From Gammaproteobacteria bacterium RIFCSPHIGHO2_12_FULL_45_12 (lineage in GTDB: Bacteria; Pseudomonadota; Gammaproteobacteria; DSM-16500): a stretch of 28,292 nucleotides of DNA. Shown one piece after another: positions 6,386 through 14,522 of the stretch. The stretch covers positions 60,880 to 89,171 of the forward strand of contig MGYH01000019.1 of assembly GCA_001801665.1 (NCBI GenBank), read 5' to 3'. The position numbers and the translations under genes are program-made. Numbering within the stretch: position 1 is the first letter of the stretch; each line of letters begins with the position of its first letter. The notes under the pieces are model-generated. The model had not been told where the DNA came from. It saw only the letters and a program-made list of their open reading frames with translations, and ran no database searches.

Positions 6386-7828
6386 ATGCCTGACTTAAGA
6401 AAACTGAATACATTTGCCCTGACCCTGCTCATCACCGGAGCCATTGACAGCATCCGGAATTTACCCGCCTCAGCACTCTTTGGCAGTGCACTGATTTTCT
6501 TTTTTATTTTCGCCGCCATCATGTTCCTCATCCCAAGTGCTTTGGTCTCAGCGGAGCTTGCCGCCAACGTCGATGAGGGAGGCATTTATCAATGGGGTAG
6601 ACTGGCCTTTGGTGAACGCATCGGCTTTCTGGCTGTCTGGCTGCAATGGATTAATAATATTGTCTGGTTCCCAACCATCTTATCTTTCATCGCAGGCACA
6701 GCCGCTTACCTAGTTGACCCGTCACTCGCGCAAAACAAGGTCTATTTAGTCAGTGTTATCTTATCTTCTTTCTGGTTTCTCACCTTACTTAACTTAAAAG
6801 GTATCCGTGTTTCAGCCAGATTCACCAGCCTTTGCGCCATGATGGGGCTTATTATCCCGATCACCCTGATTATTGGCTTACTCGTTGCATGGATTATGCT
6901 GGGCAAACCGCTCCAAATTCAATTGACCGCCGCCAGTATTTTGCCGCACTTAAGTACCTCCCAAAACTGGATTGCCATGACCGCGATCATGCTGGGATTT
7001 TCAGGAATGGAGCTTGCCACCGTTCACATCAAAGATGTCAACCAGCCTCAAACCACCTTTCCAAAAGCCCTCGCTTACTCAACCACCATTATTCTCATCA
7101 CGATGATGCTAGGCTCCCTGGCCATCGCTTTTGTTCTGCCGCACAACCAAATCAATCTGGTCAGCGGCACCATTCAAACCTTCGCCTATTTTCTCACCGC
7201 CTATCACTTAAACTGGCTGACACCCATCATGACCGTCATGCTGGTCACAGGAAGCCTGGGCGGGATTCTAAGCTGGGTTATCTCACCCATCAAAGGCTTG
7301 GCGCAGGCAGCAAGCTTTGGTTTCCTGCCGCCCTTTTTTGAAAAAGAAAACCAGCATGGTGTGCCACACAACCTCTTGATCACTCAGGCCGTGCTAGTCA
7401 GTATCGCCTGTCTGGCGTTTTTGTTTTTCCCTGGCGTCAATGCCTCTTACTGGTTACTGACTGCCTTAAGCACGCAGCTTTACATGATCATGTATGTCCT
7501 CATGTTTCTCTCTGCCCTGCGTTTAAGAGCAAAGGCCGCTCATCACCATCAACGCGGCTTTGTCATCCCGGGGAAAAAAACGGGATTATGGCTAGTCTGT
7601 TTGACAGGGCTCATTGGCTGTGCCATCACCCTGCTAGTGGGATTTATTCCACCTGACAACATGGCTATCGGGAACAAATTTTATTATGAAATACTTTTTT
7701 GCGGCGGCATGGCCGTGATGACATTGCCTATTCTGTTCTTTTATCGGTATCAGTCGAAAAAATCAGCGCATATATCCCCGCAGCCTTCGCAATTGATACT
7801 AAATCCTGAGACAAATGCTGGCATGTAA
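6386..7828 (+). CDS. APC-superfamily amino acid permease (GadC/YjeM-like)
   Basis: An inner-membrane amino acid transporter or antiporter of 480 residues with about 12 hydrophobic segments. The first-helix region has the sequence TLLITGAIDSIRNLP and the second SALVSAELAANVDEGGIYQW, the latter similar to the AEL.t..P..GG.Y.W pattern of amino acid-polyamine-organocation carriers. Around residues 205-215 MLGFSGMELATVHIKDV resembles the helix-6 substrate motif, and GGILSWVISPIKGLAQAA is close to the glutamate/GABA antiporter subgroup. Substrate cannot be told from sequence. The start has a GAGAGTGG ribosome binding site. It stands alone and its last 101 bases overlap mlaB on the other strand. Confidence 0.9.
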   Translation: MPDLRKLNTFALTLLITGAIDSIRNLPASALFGSALIFFFIFAAIMFLIPSALVSAELAANVDEGGIYQWGRLAFGERIGFLAVWLQWINNIVWFPTILSFIAGTAAYLVDPSLAQNKVYLVSVILSSFWFLTLLNLKGIRVSARFTSLCAMMGLIIPITLIIGLLVAWIMLGKPLQIQLTAASILPHLSTSQNWIAMTAIMLGFSGMELATVHIKDVNQPQTTFPKALAYSTTIILITMMLGSLAIAFVLPHNQINLVSGTIQTFAYFLTAYHLNWLTPIMTVMLVTGSLGGILSWVISPIKGLAQAASFGFLPPFFEKENQHGVPHNLLITQAVLVSIACLAFLFFPGVNASYWLLTALSTQLYMIMYVLMFLSALRLRAKAAHHHQRGFVIPGKKTGLWLVCLTGLIGCAITLLVGFIPPDNMAIGNKFYYEILFCGGMAVMTLPILFFYRYQSKKSAHISPQPSQLILNPETNAGM

Positions 7829-8048
7829 CAACCTGATGACGCTCTCTCGCGAGCTTCATCCACTCAATGATCAATGCAAGCCCCGCGCTATCTGAAGAAC
7901 TTAAGCGCGAAAAATCAACGCACCCGTTCGGGCGCGTTGCGAAAGCACACAAACTGGCCGCATACACCGACATGACATTCGTAAAGTTTAAATCCCCCGA
8001 TAAAAAGGCCATATCACCTTCAAATGTCATCTCTACTTTTTTAGTCAT
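7728..8048 (-). CDS. mlaB: MlaB, STAS-domain subunit of the phospholipid transporter
   Basis: The cytosolic STAS protein that binds the ATPase MlaF and stabilises the MlaFEDB complex, which moves phospholipids between the outer and inner membranes. The ATG at 8048 gives 106 residues and has a GAGGG ribosome binding site; a TTG at 8060 is a possible alternative. The sequence shows a STAS fold: an N-terminal strand GDMAFLSGDLNFTNV, then VDFSRLSSSDSAGLALIIEW, which contains the S-S-D-S-A-G loop typical of MlaB, then a helix and short strand. Identification also rests on its place as last gene of mlaFEDCB. Its 3' end overlaps the convergent permease gene by 101 bases. Confidence 0.88.
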   Translation of the reverse strand: MTKKVEMTFEGDMAFLSGDLNFTNVMSVYAASLCAFATRPNGCVDFSRLSSSDSAGLALIIEWMKLARERHQVVTCQHLSQDLVSIAKAAGIYALIFSTDTDKRTE

Positions 8049-8056
8049 CGCGACCC

Positions 8057-8689
8057 TCAACGGTTTCCCGCATTATGACGACCCAATTGATTTAACAATT
8101 GCTCCATATTGCCTTGCGCTAAAATATCAGCGAACTGGGAACGAAAACTTTCAATTAAACTCACGCCTTCAACGGACATGTCATAAAGACGCCAGGCACT
8201 TCCTTTACGCAACAAACGATAGGTCATCTGAATGGACTGACGGGTCGGACTCTCTATCACACTATTCACCACCACCGTACTCATGCCAGCCGTGTTGCCG
8301 CGCACGGGATAAAATTTGACAGACTGATCCTGAAACTCCGTCAGGGCAGACGCATAGGTACGCACCAGCAATCGGGTAAATTTACTTTGAAACTGGGCTC
8401 GCTCGGCAGACGTCGCGCTTGCCCAGACACGCGGCGGAATCACGCGCCGTGACATTTCAGCAATATCGGCATAAGGCACGACATAGCGATTCGCGAGACT
8501 ATAAACAATTTGAGGTTTGGTTTTTAACGACGCTTTATTTGCTTTTAACTGGCTAATCATGTTATCTGCGATGTATTGCAATAAAGCAACCGGATTGCTT
8601 TGCACGGCGCCACCCGCATTGACTGAAAAACTTATCAACAAGACACACGCTATTAACGCTGTGCCTAACACAAGTTTATGGATTCGCAT
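8057..8689 (-). CDS. mlaC: MlaC, periplasmic phospholipid-binding protein
   Basis: Periplasmic shuttle carrying phospholipid between the outer-membrane MlaA complex and the inner-membrane MlaFEDB transporter. The ATG at 8689 is preceded by a strong AAAGGAG ribosome binding site and gives 210 residues. A signal peptide runs to about residue 25 (MRIHKLVL... FSVNA). The mature part contains the family pattern KASLKTKPQIVYSLANRYV, YADIAEMSRRVI, SKFTRLLVRTYASAL and the C-terminal RLYDMSVEGVSLIESFRSQF. Its start overlaps the end of mlaD by 14 bases, and mlaB begins nine bases after its stop. Confidence 0.94.
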   Translation of the reverse strand: MRIHKLVLGTALIACVLLISFSVNAGGAVQSNPVALLQYIADNMISQLKANKASLKTKPQIVYSLANRYVVPYADIAEMSRRVIPPRVWASATSAERAQFQSKFTRLLVRTYASALTEFQDQSVKFYPVRGNTAGMSTVVVNSVIESPTRQSIQMTYRLLRKGSAWRLYDMSVEGVSLIESFRSQFADILAQGNMEQLLNQLGRHNAGNR

Positions 8690-9179
8690 TTTTTTCTCCT
8701 TTGGATTGACCGGCATCATCCCCGCCACCCATTTTATAAATGAACTGCCCTATGAGTTTTTCAAGCACCATGGCAGAGTGTGTAAACTGTAACTGATCTC
8801 CGTTTTTCAAATAGGTATTGCTATACATTGGGGCGATAGCCACATAGTTATCCCCTAATAAACCCGCTGTTAAAATGCTGGCGGAAGAATCATCTGAAAT
8901 ATCTTTAACGCCGGACTCAATACGCATGCTCACCACCGCTTTAAACGTCACGGGATCCAGTGAAACCCCTGTCACCTCACCTATTTGCACGCCGCCAATT
9001 TTGACTGGCGAACGAACCTTTAAGCCGCCAATATCATCAAATGCCGCTGAAATGGTATAACTATCTGAAGGAAACAGGCTGGTTAACCCACTCACTTTAA
9101 ATGCCAGCACCGTTAACGACACAATGGCAAATAATAAAAATAAACCGACCAAGGTTTCTATTAATCGTTGAGGCAACAT
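8676..9179 (-). CDS. mlaD: MlaD, MCE-domain subunit
   Basis: Inner-membrane anchored MCE protein forming the hexameric ring through which the Mla complex handles phospholipids. The ATG at 9179 overlaps the mlaE stop (TAATG) and gives 167 residues; a TTG two codons earlier is less likely. One transmembrane helix (about residues 8-28, LVGLFLLFAIVSLTVLAF) is followed by the MCE domain (about 36-112), with FDDIGGLKVRSPVKIGGVQIG and LLGDNYVAIAP characteristic of the family. The C-terminal tail is polar and short. Confidence 0.95.
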   Translation of the reverse strand: MLPQRLIETLVGLFLLFAIVSLTVLAFKVSGLTSLFPSDSYTISAAFDDIGGLKVRSPVKIGGVQIGEVTGVSLDPVTFKAVVSMRIESGVKDISDDSSASILTAGLLGDNYVAIAPMYSNTYLKNGDQLQFTHSAMVLEKLIGQFIYKMGGGDDAGQSKGEKNANP

Positions 9180-9970
9180 TACCAATCCCCTATCATCATG
9201 GCTGTTAATATAAAATCTAACCCTAATATGACTAATGACGAATACACCACCGACTTTGTGGTGGCACTCGCAATACCGGCTGAAGTCGGCACCGCAAAAT
9301 AACCTTGGGCAACCGAAATCCAGGTCACCGCCATACCAAACACCACGCTTTTATAAATACCGTTCACAATATCCGCTCTAAACACCACGGACGATTGCAT
9401 GTTCGACCAAAACACCCCCGCATCCAGTCCAAGCCATTTTACACCCACCAAATAAGCACCATAGATGGCTGTCGCATTAAAAATGACGGTTAATAACGGC
9501 ATGGAAATAAATCCGCCCCAGAACCGCGGCGCAATCACACGGCGCAGCGGATCAACCGCCATCATTTCCATGCTGGATAATTGCTCTGTCGCCTTCATTA
9601 ATCCAATTTCGGCTGCCAGCGCTGAGCCCGCACGTCCTGCAAACAAAATGGCCGTCACCACGGGGCCTAATTCCCGCACCACACTAAGGGCTACCAGCGG
9701 CCCCAGTTCTTGTGAAGCGCCAAATTTCGCCAGTGTATGATAGCCTTGAAGCGCAAGCACCATCCCAATAAAAAGACTGGAGACCACGATGATCAGCAAG
9801 GACAACACCCCTTCAGCATAAATTTGCTGCACGAGTAAAGGAAAACCTTTACGCAGGTGAGGAATGCAAAATAAAACGCGATACAGTAACAAGCCCGCTT
9901 TGCCAAATTCACGGACATTATCCATACCCCATCGGCCAAGCCCGGCCATTGCATTCATCATGTGAGGCAT
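9179..9970 (-). CDS. mlaE: MlaE, permease subunit
   Basis: The integral membrane permease of the MlaFEDB ABC transporter, 263 residues with about five or six hydrophobic helices. The family hallmarks are visible: LVALSVVRELGPVVTAILFAG and RAGSALAAEIGLMKATEQ (about residues 92-130), then MEMMAVDPLRRVIAPRFWG. The start at 9970 overlaps the end of mlaF by 13 bases; further ATGs lie three, four and seven codons downstream, so the exact N-terminus is not certain. Confidence 0.95.
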   Translation of the reverse strand: MPHMMNAMAGLGRWGMDNVREFGKAGLLLYRVLFCIPHLRKGFPLLVQQIYAEGVLSLLIIVVSSLFIGMVLALQGYHTLAKFGASQELGPLVALSVVRELGPVVTAILFAGRAGSALAAEIGLMKATEQLSSMEMMAVDPLRRVIAPRFWGGFISMPLLTVIFNATAIYGAYLVGVKWLGLDAGVFWSNMQSSVVFRADIVNGIYKSVVFGMAVTWISVAQGYFAVPTSAGIASATTKSVVYSSLVILGLDFILTAMMIGDW

Positions 9971-10767
9971 CCTTCCAGAAAATCTTGCGCTAACGGTATC
10001 GCGGGATAATCAAATGGTACCGGACCATCCGGTAATCCCTGAATAAATTGCTGTAATTGCGGTGCTGCCGCTTGCAGCAAATCGTGTGGCTTACCATGCC
10101 CAATGACTTTTCGGTCAAAAATAATGTAAGCATAATCCACAATACTTAATGCTTCCTGCACGTCATGAGAGACAATCACACTGGTCAAACCGAGCGCGTC
10201 ATTTAACGTTTTAATCAACTTCACCAGCACCCCCATGGAAATGGGATCCTGTCCGGTAAAGGGTTCGTCATACATGATAAACGCCGGATCAAGCGCGATT
10301 GCTCGAGCCAATGCCACACGCCGCGCCATGCCGCCTGACAATTCATTGGGCATCAACCCGCGCGCACCGCGTAAGCCTACCATTTGCAGCTTCATTAACA
10401 CCAAGGTATGAATCATGGACTCCGATAAGGATGCGTGCTCGCGCAGTGGAAACGCGACATTCTCAAACACACTTAAATGGGTAAAGAGACCACCCGCCTG
10501 AAACAGCATCCCCATGCGTTTGCGCAATTGATAAAGTTCTTTTCTGGAAAGCGCATGGATTGATTCGCCATCAACACGAATATGGCCTTGTGTTGGGGTT
10601 AACTGACCGCCAATCAGCCGTAACAAGGTGGTTTTTCCGGTGCCGCTTGGACCCATAATGGCCGTCATTTTCCCGCGAGGAATGACGATATCCACGTCCT
10701 GAAAGACCTCTCTGCCATTCTCATGGGCAAAAGACATCTTACTGATTTCAACGAAATTTTCTGACAT
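9958..10767 (-). CDS. mlaF: MlaF, ATP-binding subunit
   Basis: ATPase of the Mla phospholipid transporter, 269 residues. Walker A GPSGTGKT (39-46), Q-loop around Gln90 (LFQAGGLF), ABC signature LSGGM (143-147), Walker B FIMYDEPF (about 163-170) and switch His201 (VIVSHD) are all intact. LSGGM with Met in place of Gln is common in this subfamily. It is the first gene of the minus-strand mlaFEDCB operon, and its promoter should lie in the 165 bases shared with the divergent kdsD; no clear ribosome binding site was seen. mlaA, the outer-membrane partner, is not in the window. Confidence 0.95.
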   Translation of the reverse strand: MSENFVEISKMSFAHENGREVFQDVDIVIPRGKMTAIMGPSGTGKTTLLRLIGGQLTPTQGHIRVDGESIHALSRKELYQLRKRMGMLFQAGGLFTHLSVFENVAFPLREHASLSESMIHTLVLMKLQMVGLRGARGLMPNELSGGMARRVALARAIALDPAFIMYDEPFTGQDPISMGVLVKLIKTLNDALGLTSVIVSHDVQEALSIVDYAYIIFDRKVIGHGKPHDLLQAAAPQLQQFIQGLPDGPVPFDYPAIPLAQDFLEGCLT

Positions 10768-10932
10768 ATGCTTTAGTTTCGCAAAAGCAGTGAAAAATAG
10801 CTAGCAAGAAACGATTCCCTGGTAAACGCCCTGATGTGCCTAGGGGTTCACGCGCTTGTCTTTAAAAAATGCTTTCACCTGTCAAAAATGATACGATATC
10901 GCCTAATTATTCATTCCCTAGGGTATAGACAC

Positions 10933-11904
10933 ATGGAAATCGAACAAATTTGCAGGCTTGGCCGCGCCGTCATCGAAATGGAAGCGAAAGCAATCAGCGA
11001 CCTTGTCCGCCGTATTGATCAAGATTTTGCAGCCGCTTGCCTGCATTTCCATCACTGCACGGGTCGCATTGCCGTCATGGGTGTTGGCAAATCCGGTCAT
11101 ATTGGAAAAAAAATCGCTGCCACTTTCGCGAGTACGGGCAGCCCCGCTTTCTTTATCCACCCAAGCGAAGCCAAGCACGGCGATATTGGCATGCTCACCA
11201 AACAAGATGTCTTGCTGACACTGTCAAACTCCGGTGAATCGGAGGAAATTTTATCCATCCTACCGTTCATCAAGCGCTTGAATATCCCCTTAATCAGTTT
11301 GACTGGCAGACCCCAATCCACCCTGGCAAAAGCTTCGACCATCAACATTGATGTCAGCGTTGAAAAGGAAGCGTGCCCCTTGGGTCTTGCGCCCACTTCA
11401 AGCACCACCGCCGCCTTGGTCATGGGCGATGCGCTAGCCATGGCGCTCTTAAACCAGCGTGGGTTCACCGAAAATGACTTTGCCCTTTCTCACCCAGGCG
11501 GCACCTTAGGCCGACGCCTCTTATTACGCGTTGATGAAATCATGCATCAAGATAAAGCCATTCCCATGGTACATCGCGATGCTTCCCTCAAAGAAGCCTT
11601 TGTGGAAATGACCCACAAGAAGCTGGGCATGACCACCGTCGTTGACCATGAGGGTGCTTTAATTGGCATCTTCACGGATGGCGACGTGCGCCGCGCCTTT
11701 GACAATAACGCCGACTTACACAAAACCGTGATACATCAAGTCATGTCCAACAACCCCAAAACAATCAAGCAGGGTATTTTAGCTGCCGAAGCATTGACCC
11801 TCATGGAAACCTTTAAAATCACCTCACTCGTGGTCACCGATAACATGACACATCCCGTTGGCATTATTCATATTCATGACATTTTGCGTGCAGGAGTCAT
11901 CTAA
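10933..11904 (+). CDS. kdsD: Arabinose-5-phosphate isomerase KdsD
   Basis: Converts ribulose 5-phosphate to arabinose 5-phosphate, the first step toward KDO of lipopolysaccharide. The ATG at 10933 gives 323 residues, close to the usual 320-330. A longer reading from 10834 adds 33 unlikely residues. The SIS domain (about residues 35-170) shows VGKSGHIGKKIAATFASTG and HPSEAKHGDIGML; the TLSNSGESEE loop and the PTSSTTAALVMGDALAMAL helix are typical. FALSHPGGTLGRRLL leads into paired CBS domains (about 205-323). It heads the plus-strand KDO/Lpt operon and its TAA overlaps the ATG of kdsC (TAATG). Confidence 0.96.
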   Translation: MEIEQICRLGRAVIEMEAKAISDLVRRIDQDFAAACLHFHHCTGRIAVMGVGKSGHIGKKIAATFASTGSPAFFIHPSEAKHGDIGMLTKQDVLLTLSNSGESEEILSILPFIKRLNIPLISLTGRPQSTLAKASTINIDVSVEKEACPLGLAPTSSTTAALVMGDALAMALLNQRGFTENDFALSHPGGTLGRRLLLRVDEIMHQDKAIPMVHRDASLKEAFVEMTHKKLGMTTVVDHEGALIGIFTDGDVRRAFDNNADLHKTVIHQVMSNNPKTIKQGILAAEALTLMETFKITSLVVTDNMTHPVGIIHIHDILRAGVI

Positions 11905-12434
11905 TGCCAGGGAATCACGAAAAAGCCAAACACATTCGCGTTCTCATTTTAGACGTGGATGGCATTTTAACCTCCGGAAAAATATTTTATCAGGAACAGG
12001 GTCATCAAATACTGGGTTTTCATATTCATGATGGCTTGGGGATCAAATTGCTGCAAAAAGCTGGCATTGAAGTCGCGGTCATTTCTGGCCGTCAGTCCGA
12101 AGCACTGACGCGGCGTTTAAGTGAACTCAATATCCGTTTGGCTTATCTCGGCCAGGAAGACAAACGCCCTGCATACAATGAAATCCGGCACAAGCTCCAA
12201 CTTGAAGACCAGGCAATGGCCTATATGGGCGATGATTTGCCCGACCTCCCCCTGCTCACGCGTGCCGGATTCGCCATCAGTGTGCCTTCTGCGCCTGCGG
12301 TGATCAGGCAACATGTTGATTTAATAACCCATCAGCAAGCGGGTGATGGAGCTGTGCGTGAAGCATGCGATTTTATTATGAATGCTCAAGATTTGTATCA
12401 ACCTATGGTACAATCTTATCTTTCCAATCCCTGA
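11904..12434 (+). CDS. kdsC: KDO 8-phosphate phosphatase KdsC
   Basis: HAD-superfamily phosphatase releasing KDO from KDO 8-phosphate, 176 residues. The catalytic motif DVDGILT places the nucleophile at Asp17 and the acid/base at Asp19. Motif II is ISGR (Ser61), Lys87 in EDKRPAY is the probable motif III lysine, and MGDDLPDLPLL (Asp110, Asp111) is motif IV. There is no cap domain, as expected for this tetrameric type. It is coupled to kdsD by start-stop overlap. Confidence 0.96.
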   Translation: MPGNHEKAKHIRVLILDVDGILTSGKIFYQEQGHQILGFHIHDGLGIKLLQKAGIEVAVISGRQSEALTRRLSELNIRLAYLGQEDKRPAYNEIRHKLQLEDQAMAYMGDDLPDLPLLTRAGFAISVPSAPAVIRQHVDLITHQQAGDGAVREACDFIMNAQDLYQPMVQSYLSNP

Positions 12435-12449
12435 TCAGAAGGTTGGCTC

Positions 12450-13013
12450 ATGATAAAAAATGCCCTCATTGGCTTGTTCATGCTCACCATCGCAGGCCTT
12501 GCTGCATGGTCTACCCTCAGTTTGCGTCCGCAGGCACCAAGTCACCCTGTGAGTGCGGCACTGCCTGATGCCTTCATGGAAAATATAACAGCACTCATCC
12601 TGGACAAACAAGGCAAACCCAGCATGAAAATTGTCGCGCCCAAAATGATTCACTACGCTGAAAATGACAGTGCCAGCCTCACCCAACCCAACTTGACACT
12701 TTACCGAAAATCTTCGCCAGAACCCTGGCATGTCACGGCCAACTATGCACAAACCAGTCAGGGAATTGACCATGTTGATTTTTGGCATAATGTCCGCATT
12801 CACCGTCTGGCAGACGGCAACAATCCTGAAACACTCATCAAAACCCCAACACTCACCGTCTTCCCCCATCAACAGCTTGCACAAACTCAAGATTTGATTA
12901 CACTGATACAACCAGGCATTACCGTCAAAGCCACGGGAATGAATGCTGACTTGAACACCGGTGATATCAACTTATTGTCACAAGCCAGAGGGGAATATGC
13001 ACCGAACTCTTAA
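12450..13013 (+). CDS. lptC: LPS export system protein LptC
   Basis: Bitopic inner-membrane protein that receives lipopolysaccharide from LptB2FG and hands it to LptA. The 187 residues begin with one transmembrane helix (about 4-23, NALIGLFMLTIAGLAAW) followed by a periplasmic beta-jellyroll domain with the expected PDAFMENIT, PKMIHYAENDSASLTQP and VTANYAQTSQG strands. A ribosome binding site (AGAAGG) lies about ten bases before the ATG. It sits 15 bases after kdsC and overlaps lptA by 17 bases. Confidence 0.93.
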   Translation: MIKNALIGLFMLTIAGLAAWSTLSLRPQAPSHPVSAALPDAFMENITALILDKQGKPSMKIVAPKMIHYAENDSASLTQPNLTLYRKSSPEPWHVTANYAQTSQGIDHVDFWHNVRIHRLADGNNPETLIKTPTLTVFPHQQLAQTQDLITLIQPGITVKATGMNADLNTGDINLLSQARGEYAPNS

Positions 13014-13500
13014 TATCGCCACCGTCGCATCACTGCTCAGCATCGCTTTCATTTCACCTGGTCTAGCCTTGGCAACAGATCAAAAAGCGAAACTTTTTAT
13101 TGTGGCGGACACCAGCATTTATAATTACAAAACAGGCATCAATAGCTTTATGGGGCATGTCAAGGCCACTCAGGGTGAAACCCACGTGACGGCCGACAAA
13201 CTGACCACGCAAAACAATAAACAGCATCAAATTCGGGAAGTGATTGCCTACGGTATCAAGCATCAGGCGCATTACTGGACTGAACCCAAATCTAATGAAC
13301 CCATCATGAATGCTTACGCCGACCTTATCAAATATTACCCATTGGATGAAAACATCATACTTTCCAAAAACGTGCACGTGACACAGGGAAATAATAGCTT
13401 TAAAGGCAGATTAGTGCTTTACAACATGCGATATCAAACCATCATTGTGCCGCCATCTGAAAATGGCCGCGCTGTTTTAGTTTATAACCCGGAAAAATAG
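12997..13500 (+). CDS. lptA: LPS transport periplasmic protein LptA
   Basis: Periplasmic bridge protein carrying lipopolysaccharide from LptC to LptD. The ATG at 12997 is supported by AGAGGGG just upstream and gives 167 residues with a signal peptide (MHRTLNIATV... GLALA). The mature part shows repeated beta-strand units typical of the OstA fold: SIYNYKTGINSFMGHVKATQG, HVTADKLTTQNN and LSKNVHVTQGNNSFKG. The longer frame from 12961 would add 12 residues before the signal peptide. Seven bases separate it from lptB. Confidence 0.92.
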   Translation: MHRTLNIATVASLLSIAFISPGLALATDQKAKLFIVADTSIYNYKTGINSFMGHVKATQGETHVTADKLTTQNNKQHQIREVIAYGIKHQAHYWTEPKSNEPIMNAYADLIKYYPLDENIILSKNVHVTQGNNSFKGRLVLYNMRYQTIIVPPSENGRAVLVYNPEK

Positions 13501-13507
13501 ACTTGTT

Positions 13508-14236
13508 ATGCCGAATAGACTTGATATTCAACACATAAAGAAAAACTATAAAGACAGAGAAGTGGTTCGGGATGTCTCGCTCACTGTCAAGCGCGGCGAA
13601 GTGGTGGGCTTGTTAGGGCCCAATGGTGCTGGCAAAACCACTTCTTTTTACATCATTGTTGGTCTGATTGCAGCGGATGCCGGTCATATTTTGTTAGACG
13701 AAAAAGACATTACCAGGCTACCCGTGCATTCACGCGCGAAACTTGGCATGAGTTATCTGCCGCAGGAAGCCTCCATTTTTCGCAAATTAACGGTTGCACA
13801 AAACATCATGGCCATTTTGGAGCTGCGCGATGATTTAACCAAAATGGCGCGTAAATTAAAGCTGGAACAATTACTGCATGAGTTTCGCATCACTCACATC
13901 AGACATTCCATGGGAAACACCCTCTCAGGCGGTGAACGCCGCCGCGCTGAAATTGCCCGCGCACTGGCAACTGACCCACGATTTATGTTGCTGGATGAAC
14001 CCTTTGCAGGCATTGATCCCATTTCCGTTTTAGATGTCAAACGCATCATTACACATTTGCGGACACGCGGCATTGGCGTTCTCATCACGGATCATAATGT
14101 TCGCGACACACTTAATATTTGTGAACGCGCCTACATTGTCAATCAGGGTAAAATCATCTGTGAGGGCAACCCGGAATCCATCCTGTCAAATCACGAAGTC
14201 AGAACCGTCTATTTAGGCGAAGAATTTAACTTATGA
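13508..14236 (+). CDS. lptB: LPS export ABC transporter ATPase LptB
   Basis: Cytosolic ATPase powering lipopolysaccharide extraction from the inner membrane with LptF and LptG (not in this window). The 242 residues contain Walker A GPNGAGKT (37-44), Q-loop Gln86 (YLPQEASIF), signature LSGGE (139-143), Walker B FMLLDEPFAGIDP (about 159-171) and switch His196. YLPQEASIFRKLTV is highly characteristic of LptB. The stop overlaps the HPr start (ATGA). Confidence 0.96.
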   Translation: MPNRLDIQHIKKNYKDREVVRDVSLTVKRGEVVGLLGPNGAGKTTSFYIIVGLIAADAGHILLDEKDITRLPVHSRAKLGMSYLPQEASIFRKLTVAQNIMAILELRDDLTKMARKLKLEQLLHEFRITHIRHSMGNTLSGGERRRAEIARALATDPRFMLLDEPFAGIDPISVLDVKRIITHLRTRGIGVLITDHNVRDTLNICERAYIVNQGKIICEGNPESILSNHEVRTVYLGEEFNL

Positions 14237-14499
14237 TACGCTACCAGATCACCATACAAAATCAAATGGGACTGCATACACGCGCGGCTGCCAAACTTGT
14301 CGACGTTGCAAAAGGCTATGAAAGCCGCATTGAACTCATCTTTCGGGATCGCGTGGTGGATTGCAAACGGATTATGGGCGTTATCACCCTGGGCGCGCAG
14401 AAAGACAACATCGTGGATCTAGTGATTGCTGGCGCTGACGAAGAAGCTGCGTTAAATGCCATTCTCCAGTTGATCAACAACAAGTTTGGTGAAGCGTAG
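14233..14499 (+). CDS. HPr-family phosphocarrier protein (NPr-like)
   Basis: An 88-residue phosphocarrier of the HPr family. The phosphorylatable His15 lies in MGLHTRAAAKLV, which matches the family active site. Residue 46, normally the regulatory serine in HPr (in a K-S-I-M-G context), is arginine (CKRIMGVITLGA). In E. coli the lptB neighbourhood continues with rpoN, hpf, ptsN, rapZ and npr; here HPr follows lptB directly with a 4-base overlap and those four genes are absent. This suggests a nitrogen-type PTS (NPr-like) role rather than sugar uptake. The EI and EIIA partners are not seen. Confidence 0.92.
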   Translation: MIRYQITIQNQMGLHTRAAAKLVDVAKGYESRIELIFRDRVVDCKRIMGVITLGAQKDNIVDLVIAGADEEAALNAILQLINNKFGEA

Positions 14500-14522
14500 A
14501 GACCTTAGGCATTTTTAACCTA

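Noticed and set aside
7867..8319. Plus-strand 150-residue frame opposite mlaB and mlaC
   Set aside because: It is the antisense shadow of two well-supported Mla genes with no protein-like features.
10834..10932. 33-residue N-terminal extension of KdsD
   Set aside because: The extension is not family-like and covers the region expected to hold the divergent promoter; the ATG at 10933 gives the usual KdsD length.
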